From: Azadirachta indica
Taxonomy: Eukaryota > Streptophyta > Magnoliopsida > Sapindales > Meliaceae
Length of the DNA stretch: 64,000 nt
Direction: 5' to 3'
NCBI GenBank assembly: GCA_022749755.1
Contig: JAGQDM010000070.1
Span: forward strand, 2,919,792-2,983,791
The notes beneath the pieces are model-generated. The model ran no database searches. It saw nothing but the letters and a program-made list of their open reading frames with translations, and was not told where the DNA came from. The position numbers and the translations under genes were made by a program. Below, piece after piece: positions 1 through 12,400 of this stretch. The first letter of the stretch is position 1, and each line of letters begins with the position of its first letter.

Positions 1-393
1 GACGATTGGAGATATCCTTTCATCGACTTTATCCAATACGGGATACTACCAGATGCCTCGAACGAAAAGGTAAGTATCCGAAGACGTGCTCCGAGGTTCC
101 ATTACGATCCTCAAACGAAAACATTGTATCTCCAATCCTACGATGGAGTGCTCCTGCGGTGTCTGTCGGACCAAGATGCAGAGAAGGTCATTCAAGAGAC
201 CCATAACGGCATTTTTTGTGCTCATCAAAGGACCTAAATTTCAAGACAGAATCCGGAGATTGGGTTACTATTGGCCCCCCCATGATCAAGGATTGCATCG
301 ACTATGCCCGCCGGTGCGATGCCCGCCAGTTTCATGGTGACGACATCCCCCAGGCTTCAAACGACCATGATGGCACGGTTGTGATAACTCAAT
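1..393 (+). pseudogene. Ty3/gypsy integrase zinc-binding relic, copy 1 (truncated by window edge)
   Basis: Fragments in shifting frames match the region before and within the H2C2 zinc-binding N-terminus of a Ty3/gypsy integrase. There is an HNG...AHQ block, then a GPKFQDRIRRLGYYWP-like block and a paired-cysteine region reduced to one Cys (RRCDARQFHGD). The Cys normally beside AHQ is displaced and a stop follows directly. In this copy a run of seven C near 275 adds a further frameshift compared with 29303. It continues the relic seen whole at 28500-29431. It is non-functional nuclear-derived DNA, as is common in plant mitochondrial genomes. Confidence 0.75.
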
Positions 394-794
394 GGAACTT
401 TTGAGGGAACTTTGGAGTTGAGTTCCGAGGTGTGGAAAAGTTGAGTAGTGACTTTGTGGTCCCCGGTTGTTACAAAAGTCAGATGGTTAATCTTGCCAGT
501 AAGGGCAAAGTTCGGATTGAGCTTATGGTGACAGGTGGGCGAGAGTGCTACTGTTACAAATGCAGTTGGAACTGCACTGCAATTCTTGGCTGGTTACGCT
601 GAAGTAAGAGGTGGGGGGTGTGCTACCGTCACGAGTAAAACAAGAGCGAATTGATATTTTGCTATCGGGTTTTTGGCATTACAATGTGCAAAGGATTGCT
701 CCAAGTGTAGTTGACAGTTGCAGTGTCTTTGCAAAGTGAGCAGCGATCGTTCGGAAAACGAGTCGGCGCATGGTCTTTGAATGACCCATAGGCT

Positions 795-1100
795 TTGGGC
801 TTCGATGGCTGCTTGAAAGACGCAGATTGGGAAGTTGGCTATGGTCCGTCGTGCATTGTGCAGACGACTGATGGCTTACGTTGCCAAGAGGGCATTGTGA
901 GACAAAGGAAAGGGCTGAAGGATGGTGCCCAGGATCTCACTATCACCTATGCATGTGCAAGAATGCGATACGGTAGAGGGCGATGTGTCATTGGGACACT
1001 TAGCGTGGTAGACCGGGCAAGAGTGCTGTTACCACTCATACGGAAGAAATGCCATGATGCCTTGTTGTGGCAATTGAAGTGGAACTTCAAGGGGATGTGA
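795..1100 (+). CDS. Unrecognised 101-codon open frame (block A copy 1)
   Basis: MGFDGCLKDADWEVGYGPSC at the start, Cys- and Arg-rich, no known domain seen. Copy 2 (17524-17829, minus) has the same length. In copy 3 (29823-30104) a one-base loss near 30090 truncates it. It probably arose by chance in retrotransposon-flanking DNA. Confidence 0.15.
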   Translation: MGFDGCLKDADWEVGYGPSCIVQTTDGLRCQEGIVRQRKGLKDGAQDLTITYACARMRYGRGRCVIGTLSVVDRARVLLPLIRKKCHDALLWQLKWNFKGM

Positions 1101-3494
1101 TGTCTGGTGTGGCGAACCGTCATCACTACTGCAGGAGAGAGCTGCAATAAGACTCGCTGCGGAAGTCGAGTTAGACGACCGCGTCCTGTTGCGTTCACGG
1201 GCGAAGACAGGACTCAAGCTTCGTAGTTAGGGCAAAGTATTGGCATGCTGCTATTGGTAGACTGATGAAGTCACAAAGGCAGAATTGGAAAAAGTCGGAT
1301 ACCTTCATAAGGGTTTGGCATGAGTTAGCGGGAGACTCTGTGACGGCTCACTGGTTGGTGAGAACGCTGGATGAAAACGAAGTTGCTAGAATGCTGTTTC
1401 GGAAGGGCCGCTCCAAGGGGAGGCGAACCCTCTGGTTTGCTTGACAGGGTTAATCTAGATGCCATGCCATTTTATCTGTTATGTTAAGGTTAGTTATGAA
1501 CCCAGAGGGCTGTGCGGAATGTTTGTGGCATGTCGAAAATGTGGGCTAACACTAAGATAATGGTTGGGGCGGCCAATTGGCACTACTACTTAGTTTAGTG
1601 AAAAGTTAGGGCTTTTCTTTTGGTCGAAATGGTTGGTATGTCTGAGCTGAAGGTAGATACACTGAGGCGATCACTACTCGATGTCGGAAGGTTTGGCACA
1701 TTTGGTTGATATTGGGCCGGAATTGTGTGATTGGCATGCTAATGGAAGCAGTCATCACTTTTTAGAAACTATAAACAATACGGGAAAACTTCAGTGTGAT
1801 GGTCCGGGCACAGTGCTGTCATCAAAGGGGAATAGAGATAAGCCTTGAGCGGTCAGACCACGATTCGCTAAACATTCAAGATTCGAGATGAGCTGCTAAA
1901 GGAAGGGCGATAGAGAGAGGTGGAAGGAAGACAATATAGTTTGGCATTACCAGAAGGAGAGCTTGACGAACCAGTTAACGACCAGGAGCTTTCAACCTTC
2001 GACTCTCTGCCGGAGAACCACAAACAAGAAAAGAGCAAAGAATGGAGAAGACATTAGCTAGGGAGCTAACATCTTCCTTCCGTCCTCGATTCAAGCATCC
2101 AAACCCACCCCCGCTTCACTCTGTTCCCACCGGTCGTTAATACGTGTGTGTATAATAATCTCATTTGGTTGGATTGATTGACTTTATTCAAAAATCGTGA
2201 ACTTCTCCCGAACCGCTCCAAACGCACATAATATATATTCTGTCCCTTCTTTCCTGCATCTCCTTACTAGGAACTGTACCCCTTTCAGAAGAGGATTTGC
2301 AAGCTAAAGCTAAGGAAGTGCCCCCCTAATCCCGATCCCGAGAGGGGAGTGCCTCACACACCCAGATTATACATACGCTTGAACTAGAATAAGACAGTCA
2401 CCAGGTGAAATTACCGCCCCTACTTATTTATTGGTCTCAAGCTTTCTCAGCTACGCTTCCCTCTCACGCGATGACTGGCCCATCCCCCTTTTTCAGAAGA
2501 GAATTAAGCACCCTTCTTTGGTCGAGCTCAAACTCCTTTTTTCTACCGAAGGTATGGGTTTAACCCGGTTCCCGAAGGGCGGTTATGAAATAAAATAAGA
2601 CCTTTGTTGCTACGTGGCGACCTATCTCATAAGGTATTGCCTATTGAGCAGGATAAACTCATGTTTATCTGCACCGAAGATCACCGTTGACCACATCTGG
2701 TAAGGCCACTAAGCTATTGTTGTATTTCTTCCGCGTCCATTCATATCGTTAGTTGTTCGGGCACCTTCATGTCTGCGCCTGACCTCCAAGCTATTTAGAG
2801 TAACGAAGATATGTGCTTAAATGCATCGTCGTGTTGTCAGCGTATCATATCTCCTCTCTACCCGACTAGAACATTTCTTTAGCTGTTTCACCTAGTCGGC
2901 GTATGTGGCATGAATCTCTCTCTCCCGGCCTAGAATATTATGCCAGATGTGAAGCTCAATAAGATGGCTGTGCGATCTGTGATTGAGGGAGAGAGTACCT
3001 TCTTTTCATTTCAAACAGAGACTCACCATTCATTGATTAAGGCGCTTTTTGCCAGGATAAAGTCTATCTTATTAAAGATTAAAGCAAGTCCCCGGGTTAT
3101 GTTATGACAAGACGAAACTCTAGTTGTCAGCCCTATATGACCTTAGGAAGGAAGCAAAGAATTAGGATTCGGAGGAAGAAAAAAAGAAAGAAGCCAAAGC
3201 TTGACTTTACTAAACGAGAAAAGCGCTTTAGTTTGATTGCAGCTCGCGCAGGGGCGCTCACGTTTTTTGGCTGAGCCGCATCTTCTGCTGGTAATGGATT
3301 GATTCTTGAATCTTGCTTGGTTTAGGCAGGTAAGTGTTAAGAGGCTCTTTAAGGCTTTCATTAGGTATACATAGCTACACATAGGAGTTTCTTGCAATAC
3401 ATAGTGGTTGGCTTCGAATCACATGAAGCCCATGTCCACCTCCCTCTAAAGCTCTCCCATGGGAACTGATTAGATAACGCGTTCACACCGTTCA

Positions 3495-3516
3495 ATTGAA
3501 TAAGCTAAAGCTTCCT
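3495..3516 (+). repeat. 22-bp dispersed repeat, member 1
   Basis: ATTGAATAAGCTAAAGCTTC followed by CT occurs here and again at 6723-6744 in direct orientation. The other copies of block A carry the pair at 11904-11925 and 15104-15125 (reversed) and at 32524-32545 and 35735-35756. Short direct repeats of this kind are substrates for low-frequency recombination in plant mitochondria. Confidence 0.9.
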
Positions 3517-4440
3517 TTGGTTCTACCTTTCTCTCTGGTTGAATACCTTCCTTCTATGTAGTGAATTCAAGAATAGTGCGATGTAATGGATTCAATGACA
3601 GCGTCTTTCGGTCTTGATTCGATTCTTCCATGGGGTATGGAGGTTGCATGGCGGGACTCCCAACTGATTGAATAGGTGATTTCCGATCTAAAATGGTCGA
3701 GGAGTAGGCCTTGGCAACAGCAACCCTTTCTCCTGTCTTTCTTTTCGTTTTTGTCTTTCACATGCCTACTCGATTGGATCCTCTTCCCTTTTCTAAAATC
3801 TAAAATGCCTGATTGGTCTGCAATCAGTTACTGATGCTTTGTTGAATGAAGAAGAAGCTTGTTTCAAGATCATCTGTTCCTTCCGCCTCACTCCTCACCG
3901 AAAGCAGAAGGCACACTACCAGGAAAGTAAGTACGCTTCTCCTCCTCTTATAAAGAAAAGAAACCTCCCAAAATTTTTGTTGTACTGTATTAGGGGAGGC
4001 GGTGAAAGCCCTATATATATATATAAAAAAAAGAAAAAAAAAAAAAATAGATGGTCATGGTTTATTATAATTATATATTGGCCCGGGTGGAGTTGGATTG
4101 GATATCTTGGGTGACTCTCCAATCAAGGTCCCAATTAGGTTTTCTCTCTTCCAATCAAGAAAAAGTCGATTTTTTTTAGTGTTTAAAAAAAAAAAAAAAA
4201 ATTTGCCACTCCGAGCCAAAAATGAGTGGCTTGTAGTGGTTTTTCAATAGGGAAAGTAGTTTCTCTCTGAACCTAGAACTAGATGATGAATCAAAGTTTG
4301 CTTGCTTTTTTGAGTCAAAATCATCTGTTGGAATTGATTTAGGAAAATGCCTTCATGATCAGAGCACGGAGTATTTCAATACAGCCAATTTTGATCGAAT
4401 TAGGGTCGCCTGGGGGCGGAGTTCCGTGTTCCAGAAATAG

Positions 4441-4488
4441 CGCTGTTAGTTACAGCGGATCGGGTCTAAGGCTCTGTGACTAACAGCG
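4441..4488 (+). repeat. Strong 15-bp stem-loop, block A copy 1
   Basis: CGCTGTTAGTTACAG (4441-4455) pairs with CTGTGACTAACAGCG (4474-4488), with one G-T pair and an 18-nt loop. It could be a transcript-end or RNA-stability hairpin of the kind found behind plant mitochondrial genes, but no gene lies directly upstream. It is intact in all three copies (also 14146-14193 and 33456-33503). Confidence 0.8.
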
Positions 4489-5378
4489 TCTTTGACTATT
4501 TGAATTATCATTGGTAAACATTGGATTTAAAAAAAAAACACACACGGTGAAAAAAAAAAGAATAAAGTCTTGGGCGGGTCCATCTCTAAGAAAGACTAGC
4601 GAATCAAAATCAGGCTTTTCGTAAGGGGTTGACAGGAGGGGTCCGGTGCTCGCTTATTCTTAAGGTGTAGTTCCGTCAGCCCCGTAATTTGCTCCTACGT
4701 TTGCAGGCTTGGTTTGGTGAATCAGGAGGATATGTGTGACTGTCACCCCCCCCATGCTATGAGAAGTACTACTAAGCGTTTTTTTTTTTTTATCGGCCGG
4801 GGGCCGGGGAACAAAAAACTCTCTTCGTTATGGGGAGTCTCTCTTCTGTAGTACTCTTAGACACTGAAGTTTCAGTTTCGCCTTTCCCAAAATCAAATCA
4901 CTCTAAGCCTACGATAGGCATATACTGATTATCGTCATGGATGTATGAAAGACCTCTTCTCTTCTCACTCCGATCCGCATCGACCCGAATCTCAAGCACC
5001 CAAAACTCCTTATCCCCTTGCAGGCGAATCCAGGTATCTTTCATAGGCCGATCTCCGCGTAGGAATAATCGGTCCGTATGGGGAATCCACTCCTCGCCTC
5101 TTCAGAAGCACTGATGGAGCTAACAGCCTATACTTATACTGCTCCGTTCGTTCATCGTTCCTTCCCGCCCCGATTGGTAGATAATGGATCATCAAGTTGC
5201 TGCCAGTCAAGAATTCCTCTTTCCTAAAGCATTATTTTGCTATACCAACTTTGCTATCCCAGGATAAATATAAATAAAGAGGGTTTGCGCAGGTTGCTGC
5301 CTATCTCCAGCTCCGGCCAGCTTCAGAGAAAAGAAAGAACAGAATTGAGAACTATAGGTGGACGCAAATCCTGTAGAA

Positions 5379-5410
5379 TATAATAATAATATATATATAT
5401 ATATATTATA
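5379..5410 (+). repeat. AT microsatellite, block A copy 1
   Basis: TAATAATAATATAT... dinucleotide tract. Copies near 13235-13269 and 34386-34420 differ in unit number and phase, which is consistent with slippage or run error. Confidence 0.85.
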
Positions 5411-6722
5411 GGGATCCACCTGCAATTGAAGAAGATCGGATCAACCTGAGATGAAGAAGCCATTTTCCGCATTGCTGTTGAAGGAAGTTGGATCCGCATT
5501 CGTCTAAGCTCACCTGCTGGCAGCTGCTGCTGATGATGATGCCAAAGAAGTGGAATAGGTAACCAAAGAACAAAAAAAAAATCTCCTTTCCAAGGAAGAC
5601 ACGGGATTCTCATGCGATTGCCCGCGGGGCTGCTAAAGAAGATATCTAAAGCGGCTCAAGCCCAAATGGCTTCGTTTTGGCTTTCGAGGATCGAGGATTG
5701 TCCTGCTGTTAAAGTAAAGGGACCCTGTGGAGTATTTCGGGGAGTCCCAAAGATAAGGAATGGAAGCTGGTGAAGAAAGTGCAAATCCAAGCCATCCGGA
5801 AACTCGCTTTAGACGGCTCTTTCCTCGAACAGAAAGTAGTCGGTGACTCCCTTTCCCTGGGCAGTCAATCAAGTCTTAGTAGCAAAGGTTTCATCGACAG
5901 GTTCAGGAGAAGCTCCACAAGCGGCTAGGAAGGAAGTCAATCATGTAGTTAGGCTAGTGCGGCTATAAAGCAAATCCTCTTTCATTAGTCTGAGTCGCTG
6001 TGCTTTAGTTAGCTCTGAACCACTGGGCGGGGCAAGACATCAGCCTACAAAAGTCAGCACTGGCGGAACGTCAAAAGCAGGTGAATTAGAGCGATCAGTA
6101 CTAGTTGACTGAAGGTGAGTCCTGTGATCTTCCATTCTATTTATTCCTACTATCTGGTGGGGCAAAGAAGTCATACTTAGAGACGGAATTTGCACTCAAG
6201 GTCAGTCCAGATTGGCTTCATAGCACCGATCTAAGGTTTTACACTTCCATTCAGCTTGAACTGATTTGACCAGGAATCAAAATCTTTATGTCGATGAATC
6301 TCTTCCATGGTCTATATGATATGAGTTCCGCGACTATCGATCTATATGACCGACTTCCTTCTTATATGCTATGCAAAAGGCCATGGTTCCCCCTCCCGCT
6401 TCTTCTAGGAGCAGCACCTCCAGGTGACATACTCTTCTTGCGATGGAATTTACGATCGATGCACTTTTGAATGAATAGGTTTGACTCAGCTCTATGCCCC
6501 AACAAATTTGATAAAGATTGCTGGTGGTGAATGTCAAAAATCAAGAAAAAGAAAGCGGGTAACTATCCTCAAGATTAGTTATCTCAATCCAACCTTCCGG
6601 CTTTCACGATCACTCTTTAGTAAGCTAATACCTCAATTTGTCTTTTCCTCAAGGCAGGGCTTCTAACCTTCGACTCAAGTAGAGGCACCCTGGAATACAG
6701 TTCCGTAGGGGAGGGCGGACCC

Positions 6723-6744
6723 ATTGAATAAGCTAAAGCTTCCT
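6723..6744 (+). repeat. 22-bp dispersed repeat, member 2
   Basis: Second member of the pair described at 3495-3516, about 3.2 kb away. The flanks are unrelated. Confidence 0.9.
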
Positions 6745-9233
6745 CTCTCCGCTCCGGCCAGTTCAAAGTCACTAGGAAAGGAGTTGGCTTACCGGAGAGG
6801 CGCAGGGCAATAGATTAGGCAGTCGAAAGTGGGTACAGCTCAAAGAAAGGAAAGTCAACCATTAGGGCAGAAGAAGCCGAAAGAAAGGAAGAAGTGAAAA
6901 GAAAGGAAAGGCAGTCAAAATAGCTGATAGTTTGAATTAGAATCTGCTTTTAAGCAGAATGAAAAAGTTCTCTTATCCGGCTAGGCGATAGGCGAGGAAA
7001 CCTCTTATGATCAAACGTTTTAGGTCCCGAAATATGGAAAAAAATGCAATTGCTGCAACGAGAATGGCAATAGAAAGAGTTTTGAGGGATTAAAGTAAAG
7101 GGATTTGGCTTTGAAAAAGCTAGGTACGAGATTGAAGGATTTTATGAACCAAGTCAACGGGCGAGGGATGATGGAATTATGGAATTATTGACTCGAAATG
7201 GGTTCCGCTCGAAGGCTGACGTAGAAGAGAAGAGTTTCGGCATTCAAATGAGCTATTCCTATTCCTTAAAATTCATTTCTTGGATAACTTTCCCCAAGGA
7301 GTTAAGCTACGATAGACCCAATTCATGTTCCTCAGTCAAGATGAAGGGGGGATGAGATCTTTTGGCGGGTTAGTGGGGTCCTTGGCTAAGATGGAATCTT
7401 CACCTTTGCTTTCAAGCTATCAAAGCCGGGAAATAGGGAACTCTAAGTGGCTCACAACTAAACTAGTGTTTGAAGTGGGGAAATCCAGTGCGATAGATGG
7501 CATTTCTAGTGAACCCAGGAAAGCCAAGACTAGCTCATTCACCAGAATTTGGTTGGAGCAGCGGTAGGGCAAGCCCAGTCTCAGTCCCGCCTATGGTCTA
7601 CTCAAAGGTTGAAGAGAAAGAGAATGGGTCAGATGGCTGATATCCGACCCGACTATATCCGTCCCATAGAGAAGAAAGGTGAATAAAGAGTTCTCGCCCA
7701 GTCAAGTTTGAATAAAGAATCTAAATAGAAGGAACCGGGGTGAACTAAAGAGCGTAACCTGGGTTACAAGTACAAGGTATAGGTATAAATAAGCTTCGTA
7801 GGGAAGTCAAGTTCGACGGCTGAGTTGATGACTACTAAGCAAGCTTTCTTTTCTTGTAGGGTTGTCCTCCAGACCAGGAGGCTGAACCCCGTCTCTGTAG
7901 GCAGCGATGAGCCAGCAAGTAGAAGAAAAAAAAAAAGCGGATCCAATACCAAGACGACGAAGTGAAGCAAGTACTTGAGGAATTTTGAAGAAGGGTAGCG
8001 TTTGGGGGTAGGAAATGTCGATTTAGGAAAGGAATAGATAGGTGGTCAGATTTGATTTACAAGAAAAGAGACTCTCATGAGTGCGACTATGCGCATGGAT
8101 TAGAACCATAAAAAAGTTTCCGTATCTATCACTGCATTTCTTAACATCCATTCGGTTTAATGTAGTCATAATGAAAGTCATCCTTCCCTGAGAATAAAGC
8201 AGTATTCCCTTCAAAAAAAAGGATTGATCCCTATCCCTATGAAGTAGTCTCCATCAGGCAGGCCGGGTAAGGCAAAATTTGAAACCGTTTCAGTCGAACT
8301 ACTACTAGTCCCTAACTTTTTGCACATGTAAACCAGACCCACCTAGTTTGAAAGGCTTAGTAAGAGGCAGTCTCTAGTCCAGTCTAGCGGTCATGTTTAT
8401 GTTTGAATCCGAACTAGCTGGAGATTCGCACATGACTCTACGCAATTGAATGATGCAAAAGTCAGACCAATAAGTAAAGCAACCAGAAAATACACTTAGT
8501 TGCTAAAAAGAAATTTCCGCTTTCCTGCTTTGTTTGGAGGGCTGTGGGAATGGAATAGCCATACCAATTTTATGATTGGAACATTTTTCTTTCGCCATAG
8601 CTATGTGAAGCTATACGACTCAGCTCTATTTTGAAAGGCTTTTTCTTCGCTATTTCCTCTCCTTCTTTTCCAGGAAAGATAGGGGTACCCCCCTTTCACC
8701 ACTGGTTTGAACCCGTGGAGATGAAATCGATCGCCGAAAGGACGGTCGTTCACGCGTACAAAAAGCCTTCTTGCAAAAAGCATATTTATCTCGATCCGCA
8801 ACTATAGAAGAAGATCTTGAATTGGCTGTACCCCCACCAGAAAGTGGGTAGTTCCTTTCCTTGATATGCGAATCTTCAATTTGAATGAAGGACTGACTCG
8901 AACAGATCACAGGCCCCTGAGCTCCAAAGGAATCAGACCTTTACTTGAATAGTGAAAGACGTATAGCACGTAGACTGACTGACTACACTAGTAGTTACCC
9001 ATTATTCACCCAGAAGGAACAGGGGAAGGAGGGCGGTCCGATCAATTTCTATCAAATTGAGAGCATACCATACCACGTCTGTGCCGAATCCTGTGTTTTA
9101 AGAGGCAATGGATTCCATTGGCTTTTCCGAAAGTGAACTTCCTTTGATGGAAAACCAAACCTTGGTCTCGTCCATTACCATTAGTAGCGGGAGAACGAAT
9201 CCCGGTTCGGAACCAAATCATCCAGTCACAACG

Positions 9234-9414
9234 AAAAGGAAAATCCGTAAAAGTGAAAGAAGTGAGGCAGGCGTAAAATCCGTTTTTTAGCGGGGAAGTT
9301 TAAAAAGGGGGAGATGAACTGGGCACCCACACACACGGAGTGGGTAGGTCGGCGTGATCTATGCGAGGTGAGGTTGGTTTCAAAATAAATAGGAAAGGGA
9401 GAATCCTCTGATTC
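9234..9414. other. Spacer of fold-back 1 (reverse complement of 38272-38467)
   Basis: This stretch separates the two arms A and A'. It is not novel DNA: read backwards it matches what follows block A in the third copy (38272-38467). So the plus strand runs to 9233 and then continues on the opposite strand from a point about 190 nt further downstream. Identity at the switch point is at most one or two bases. Confidence 0.9.
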
Positions 9415-12400
9415 CGTTGTGACTGGATGATTTGGTTCCGAACCGGGATTCGTTCTCCCCGCTACTAATGGTAATGGACGAGACCAAGGTTTGGTTTTCC
9501 ATCAAAGGAAGTTCACTTTCGGAAAAGCCAATGGAATCCATTGCCTCTTAAAACACAGGATTCGGCACACAGACGTGGTATGGTATGCTCTCAATTTGAT
9601 AGAAATTGATCGGACCGCCCTCCTTCCCCTGTTCCTTCTGGGTGAATAATGGGTAACTACTAGTGTAGTCAGTCAGTCTACGTGCTATACGTCTTTCACT
9701 ATTCAAGTAAAGGTCTGATTCCTTTGGAGCTCAGGGGCCTGTGATCTGTTCGAGTCAGTCCTTCATTCAAATTGAAGATTCGCATATCAAGGAAAGGAAC
9801 TACCCACTTTCTGGTGGGGGTACAGCCAATTCAAGATCCTTCTATAGTTGCGGATCGAGATAAATATGCTTTTTGCAAGAAGGCTTTTTGTACGCGTGAA
9901 CGACCGTCCTTTCGGCGATCGATTTCATCTCCACGGGTTCAAACCAGTGGTGAAAGGGGGGTACCCCTATCTTTCCTGGAAAAGAAGGAGAGGAAATAGC
10001 GAAGAAAAAGCCTTTCAAAATAGAGCTGAGTCGTATAGCTTCACATAGCTATGGCGAAAGAAAAATGTTCCAATCATAAAATTGGTATGGCTATTCCATT
10101 CCCACAGCCCTCCAAACAAAGCAGGAAAGCGGAAATTTCTTTTTAGCAACTAAGTGTATTTTCTGGTTGCTTTACTTATTGGTCTGACTTTTGCATCATT
10201 CAATTGCGTAGAGTCATGTGCGAATCTCCAGCTAGTTCGGATTCAAACATAAACATGACCGCTAGACTGGACTAGAGACTGCCTCTTACTAAGCCTTTCA
10301 AACTAGGTGGGTCTGGTTTACATGTGCAAAAAGTTAGGACTAGTGAGTAGTTCGACTGAAACGGTTTCAAATTTTGCCTTACCCGGCCTGCCTGATGGAG
10401 ACTACTTCATAGGGATAGGGATCAATCCTTTTTTTTGAAGGGAATACTGCTTTATTCTCAGGGAAGGATGACTTTCATTATGACTACATTAAACCGAATG
10501 GATGTTAAGAAATGCAGTGATAGATACGGAAACTTTTTTATGGTTCTAATCCATGCGCATAGTCGCACTCATGAGAGTCTCTTTTCTTGTAAATCAAATC
10601 TGACCACCTATCTATTCCTTTCCTAAATCGACATTTCCTACCCCCAAACGCTACCCTTCTTCAAAATTCCTCAAGTACTTGCTTCACTTCGTCGTCTTGG
10701 TATTGGATCCGCTTTTTTTTTCTTCTACTTGCTGGCTCATCGCTGCCTACAGAGACGGGGTTCAGCCTCCTGGTCTGGAGGACAACCCTACAAGAAAAGA
10801 AAGCTTGCTTAGTAGTCATCAACTCAGCCGTCGAACCTTGACTTCCCTACGAAGCTTATTTATACCTATACCTTGTACTTGTAACCCAGGTTACGCTCTT
10901 TAGTTCACCCCGGTTCCTTCTATTTAGATTCTTTATTCAAACTTGACTGGGCGAGAACTCTTTATTCACCTTTCTTCTCTATGGGACGGATAGTCGGGTC
11001 GGATATCAGCCATCTGACCCATTCTCTTTCTCTTCAACCTTTGAGTAGACCATAGGCGGGACTGAGACTGGGCTTGCCCTACCGCTGCTCCAACCAAATT
11101 CTGGTGAATGAGCTAGTCTTGGCTTTCCTGGGTTCACTAGAAATGCCATCTATCGCACTGGATTTCCCCACTTCAAACACTAGTTTAGTTGTGAGCCACT
11201 TAGAGTTCCCTATTTCCCGGCTTTGATAGCTTGAAAGCAAAGGTGAAGATTCCATCTTAGCCAAGGACCCCACTAACCCGCCAAAAGATCTCATCCCCCC
11301 TTCATCTTGACTGAGGAACATGAATTGGGTCTATCGTAGCTTAACTCCTTGGGGAAAGTTATCCAAGAAATGAATTTTAAGGAATAGGAATAGCTCATTT
11401 GAATGCCGAAACTCTTCTCTTCTACGTCAGCCTTCGAGCGGAACCCATTTCGAGTCAATAATTCCATAATTCCATCATCCCTCGCCCGTTGACTTGGTTC
11501 ATAAAATCCTTCAATCTCGTACCTAGCTTTTTCAAAGCCAAATCCCTTTACTTTAATCCCTCAAAACTCTTTCTATTGCCATTCTCGTTGCAGCAATTGC
11601 ATTTTTTTCCATATTTCGGGACCTAAAACGTTTGATCATAAGAGGTTTCCTCGCCTATCGCCTAGCCGGATAAGAGAACTTTTTCATTCTGCTTAAAAGC
11701 AGATTCTAATTCAAACTATCAGCTATTTTGACTGCCTTTCCTTTCTTTTCACTTCTTCCTTTCTTTCGGCTTCTTCTGCCCTAATGGTTGACTTTCCTTT
11801 CTTTGAGCTGTACCCACTTTCGACTGCCTAATCTTTATTGCCCTGCGCCTCTCCGGTAAGCCAACTCCTTTCCTAGTGACTTTGAACTGGCCGGAGCGGA
11901 GAGAGGAAGCTTTAGCTTATTCAATGGGTCCGCCCTCCCCTACGGAACTGTATTCCAGGGTGCCTCTACTTGAGTCGAAGGTTAGAAGCCCTGCCTTGAG
12001 GAAAAGACAAATTGAGGTATTAGCTTACTAAAGAGTGATCGTGAAAGCCGGAAGGTTGGATTGAGATAACTAATCTTGAGGATAGTTACCCGCTTTCTTT
12101 TTCTTGATTTTTGACATTCACCACCAGCAATCTTTATCAAATTTGTTGGGGCATAGAGCTGAGTCAAACCTATTCATTCAAAAGTGCATCGATCGTAAAT
12201 TCCATCGCAAGAAGAGTATGTCACCTGGAGGTGCTGCTCCTAGAAGAAGCGGGAGGGGGAACCATGGCCTTTTGCATAGCATATAAGAAGGAAGTCGGTC
12301 ATATAGATCGATAGTCGCGGAACTCATATCATATAAGACCATGGAAGAGATTCATCGACATAAAGATTTTGATTCCTGGTCAAATCAGTTCAAGCTGAAT

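Larger units (their letters stand above)
1..9233 (+). repeat. Block A, copy 1 (direct copy of 29031-38271, inverted copy of 9415-18629)
   Basis: Position 1 matches 29031 and position 9233 matches 38271, with near identity throughout. The same block appears reverse-complemented at 9415-18629. The three copies are 9233, 9241 and 9215 nt long; the length differences come from homopolymers and short private duplications. At 9233 this copy stops following the 29031-38271 copy and turns back on itself. The left edge is the window edge, so the true start is not visible. Confidence 0.95.
405..9233. other. Unassigned intergenic DNA, block A copy 1
   Basis: Apart from the repeats listed, I see no gene. 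It holds poly-A/T runs (4024-4048, 4185-4201, 4529-4550, 4782-4791), a private GGGGCCG duplication near 4800, and short open frames with no family match. 420-2000 looks like the flank of the retrotransposon relic. Confidence 0.6.
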
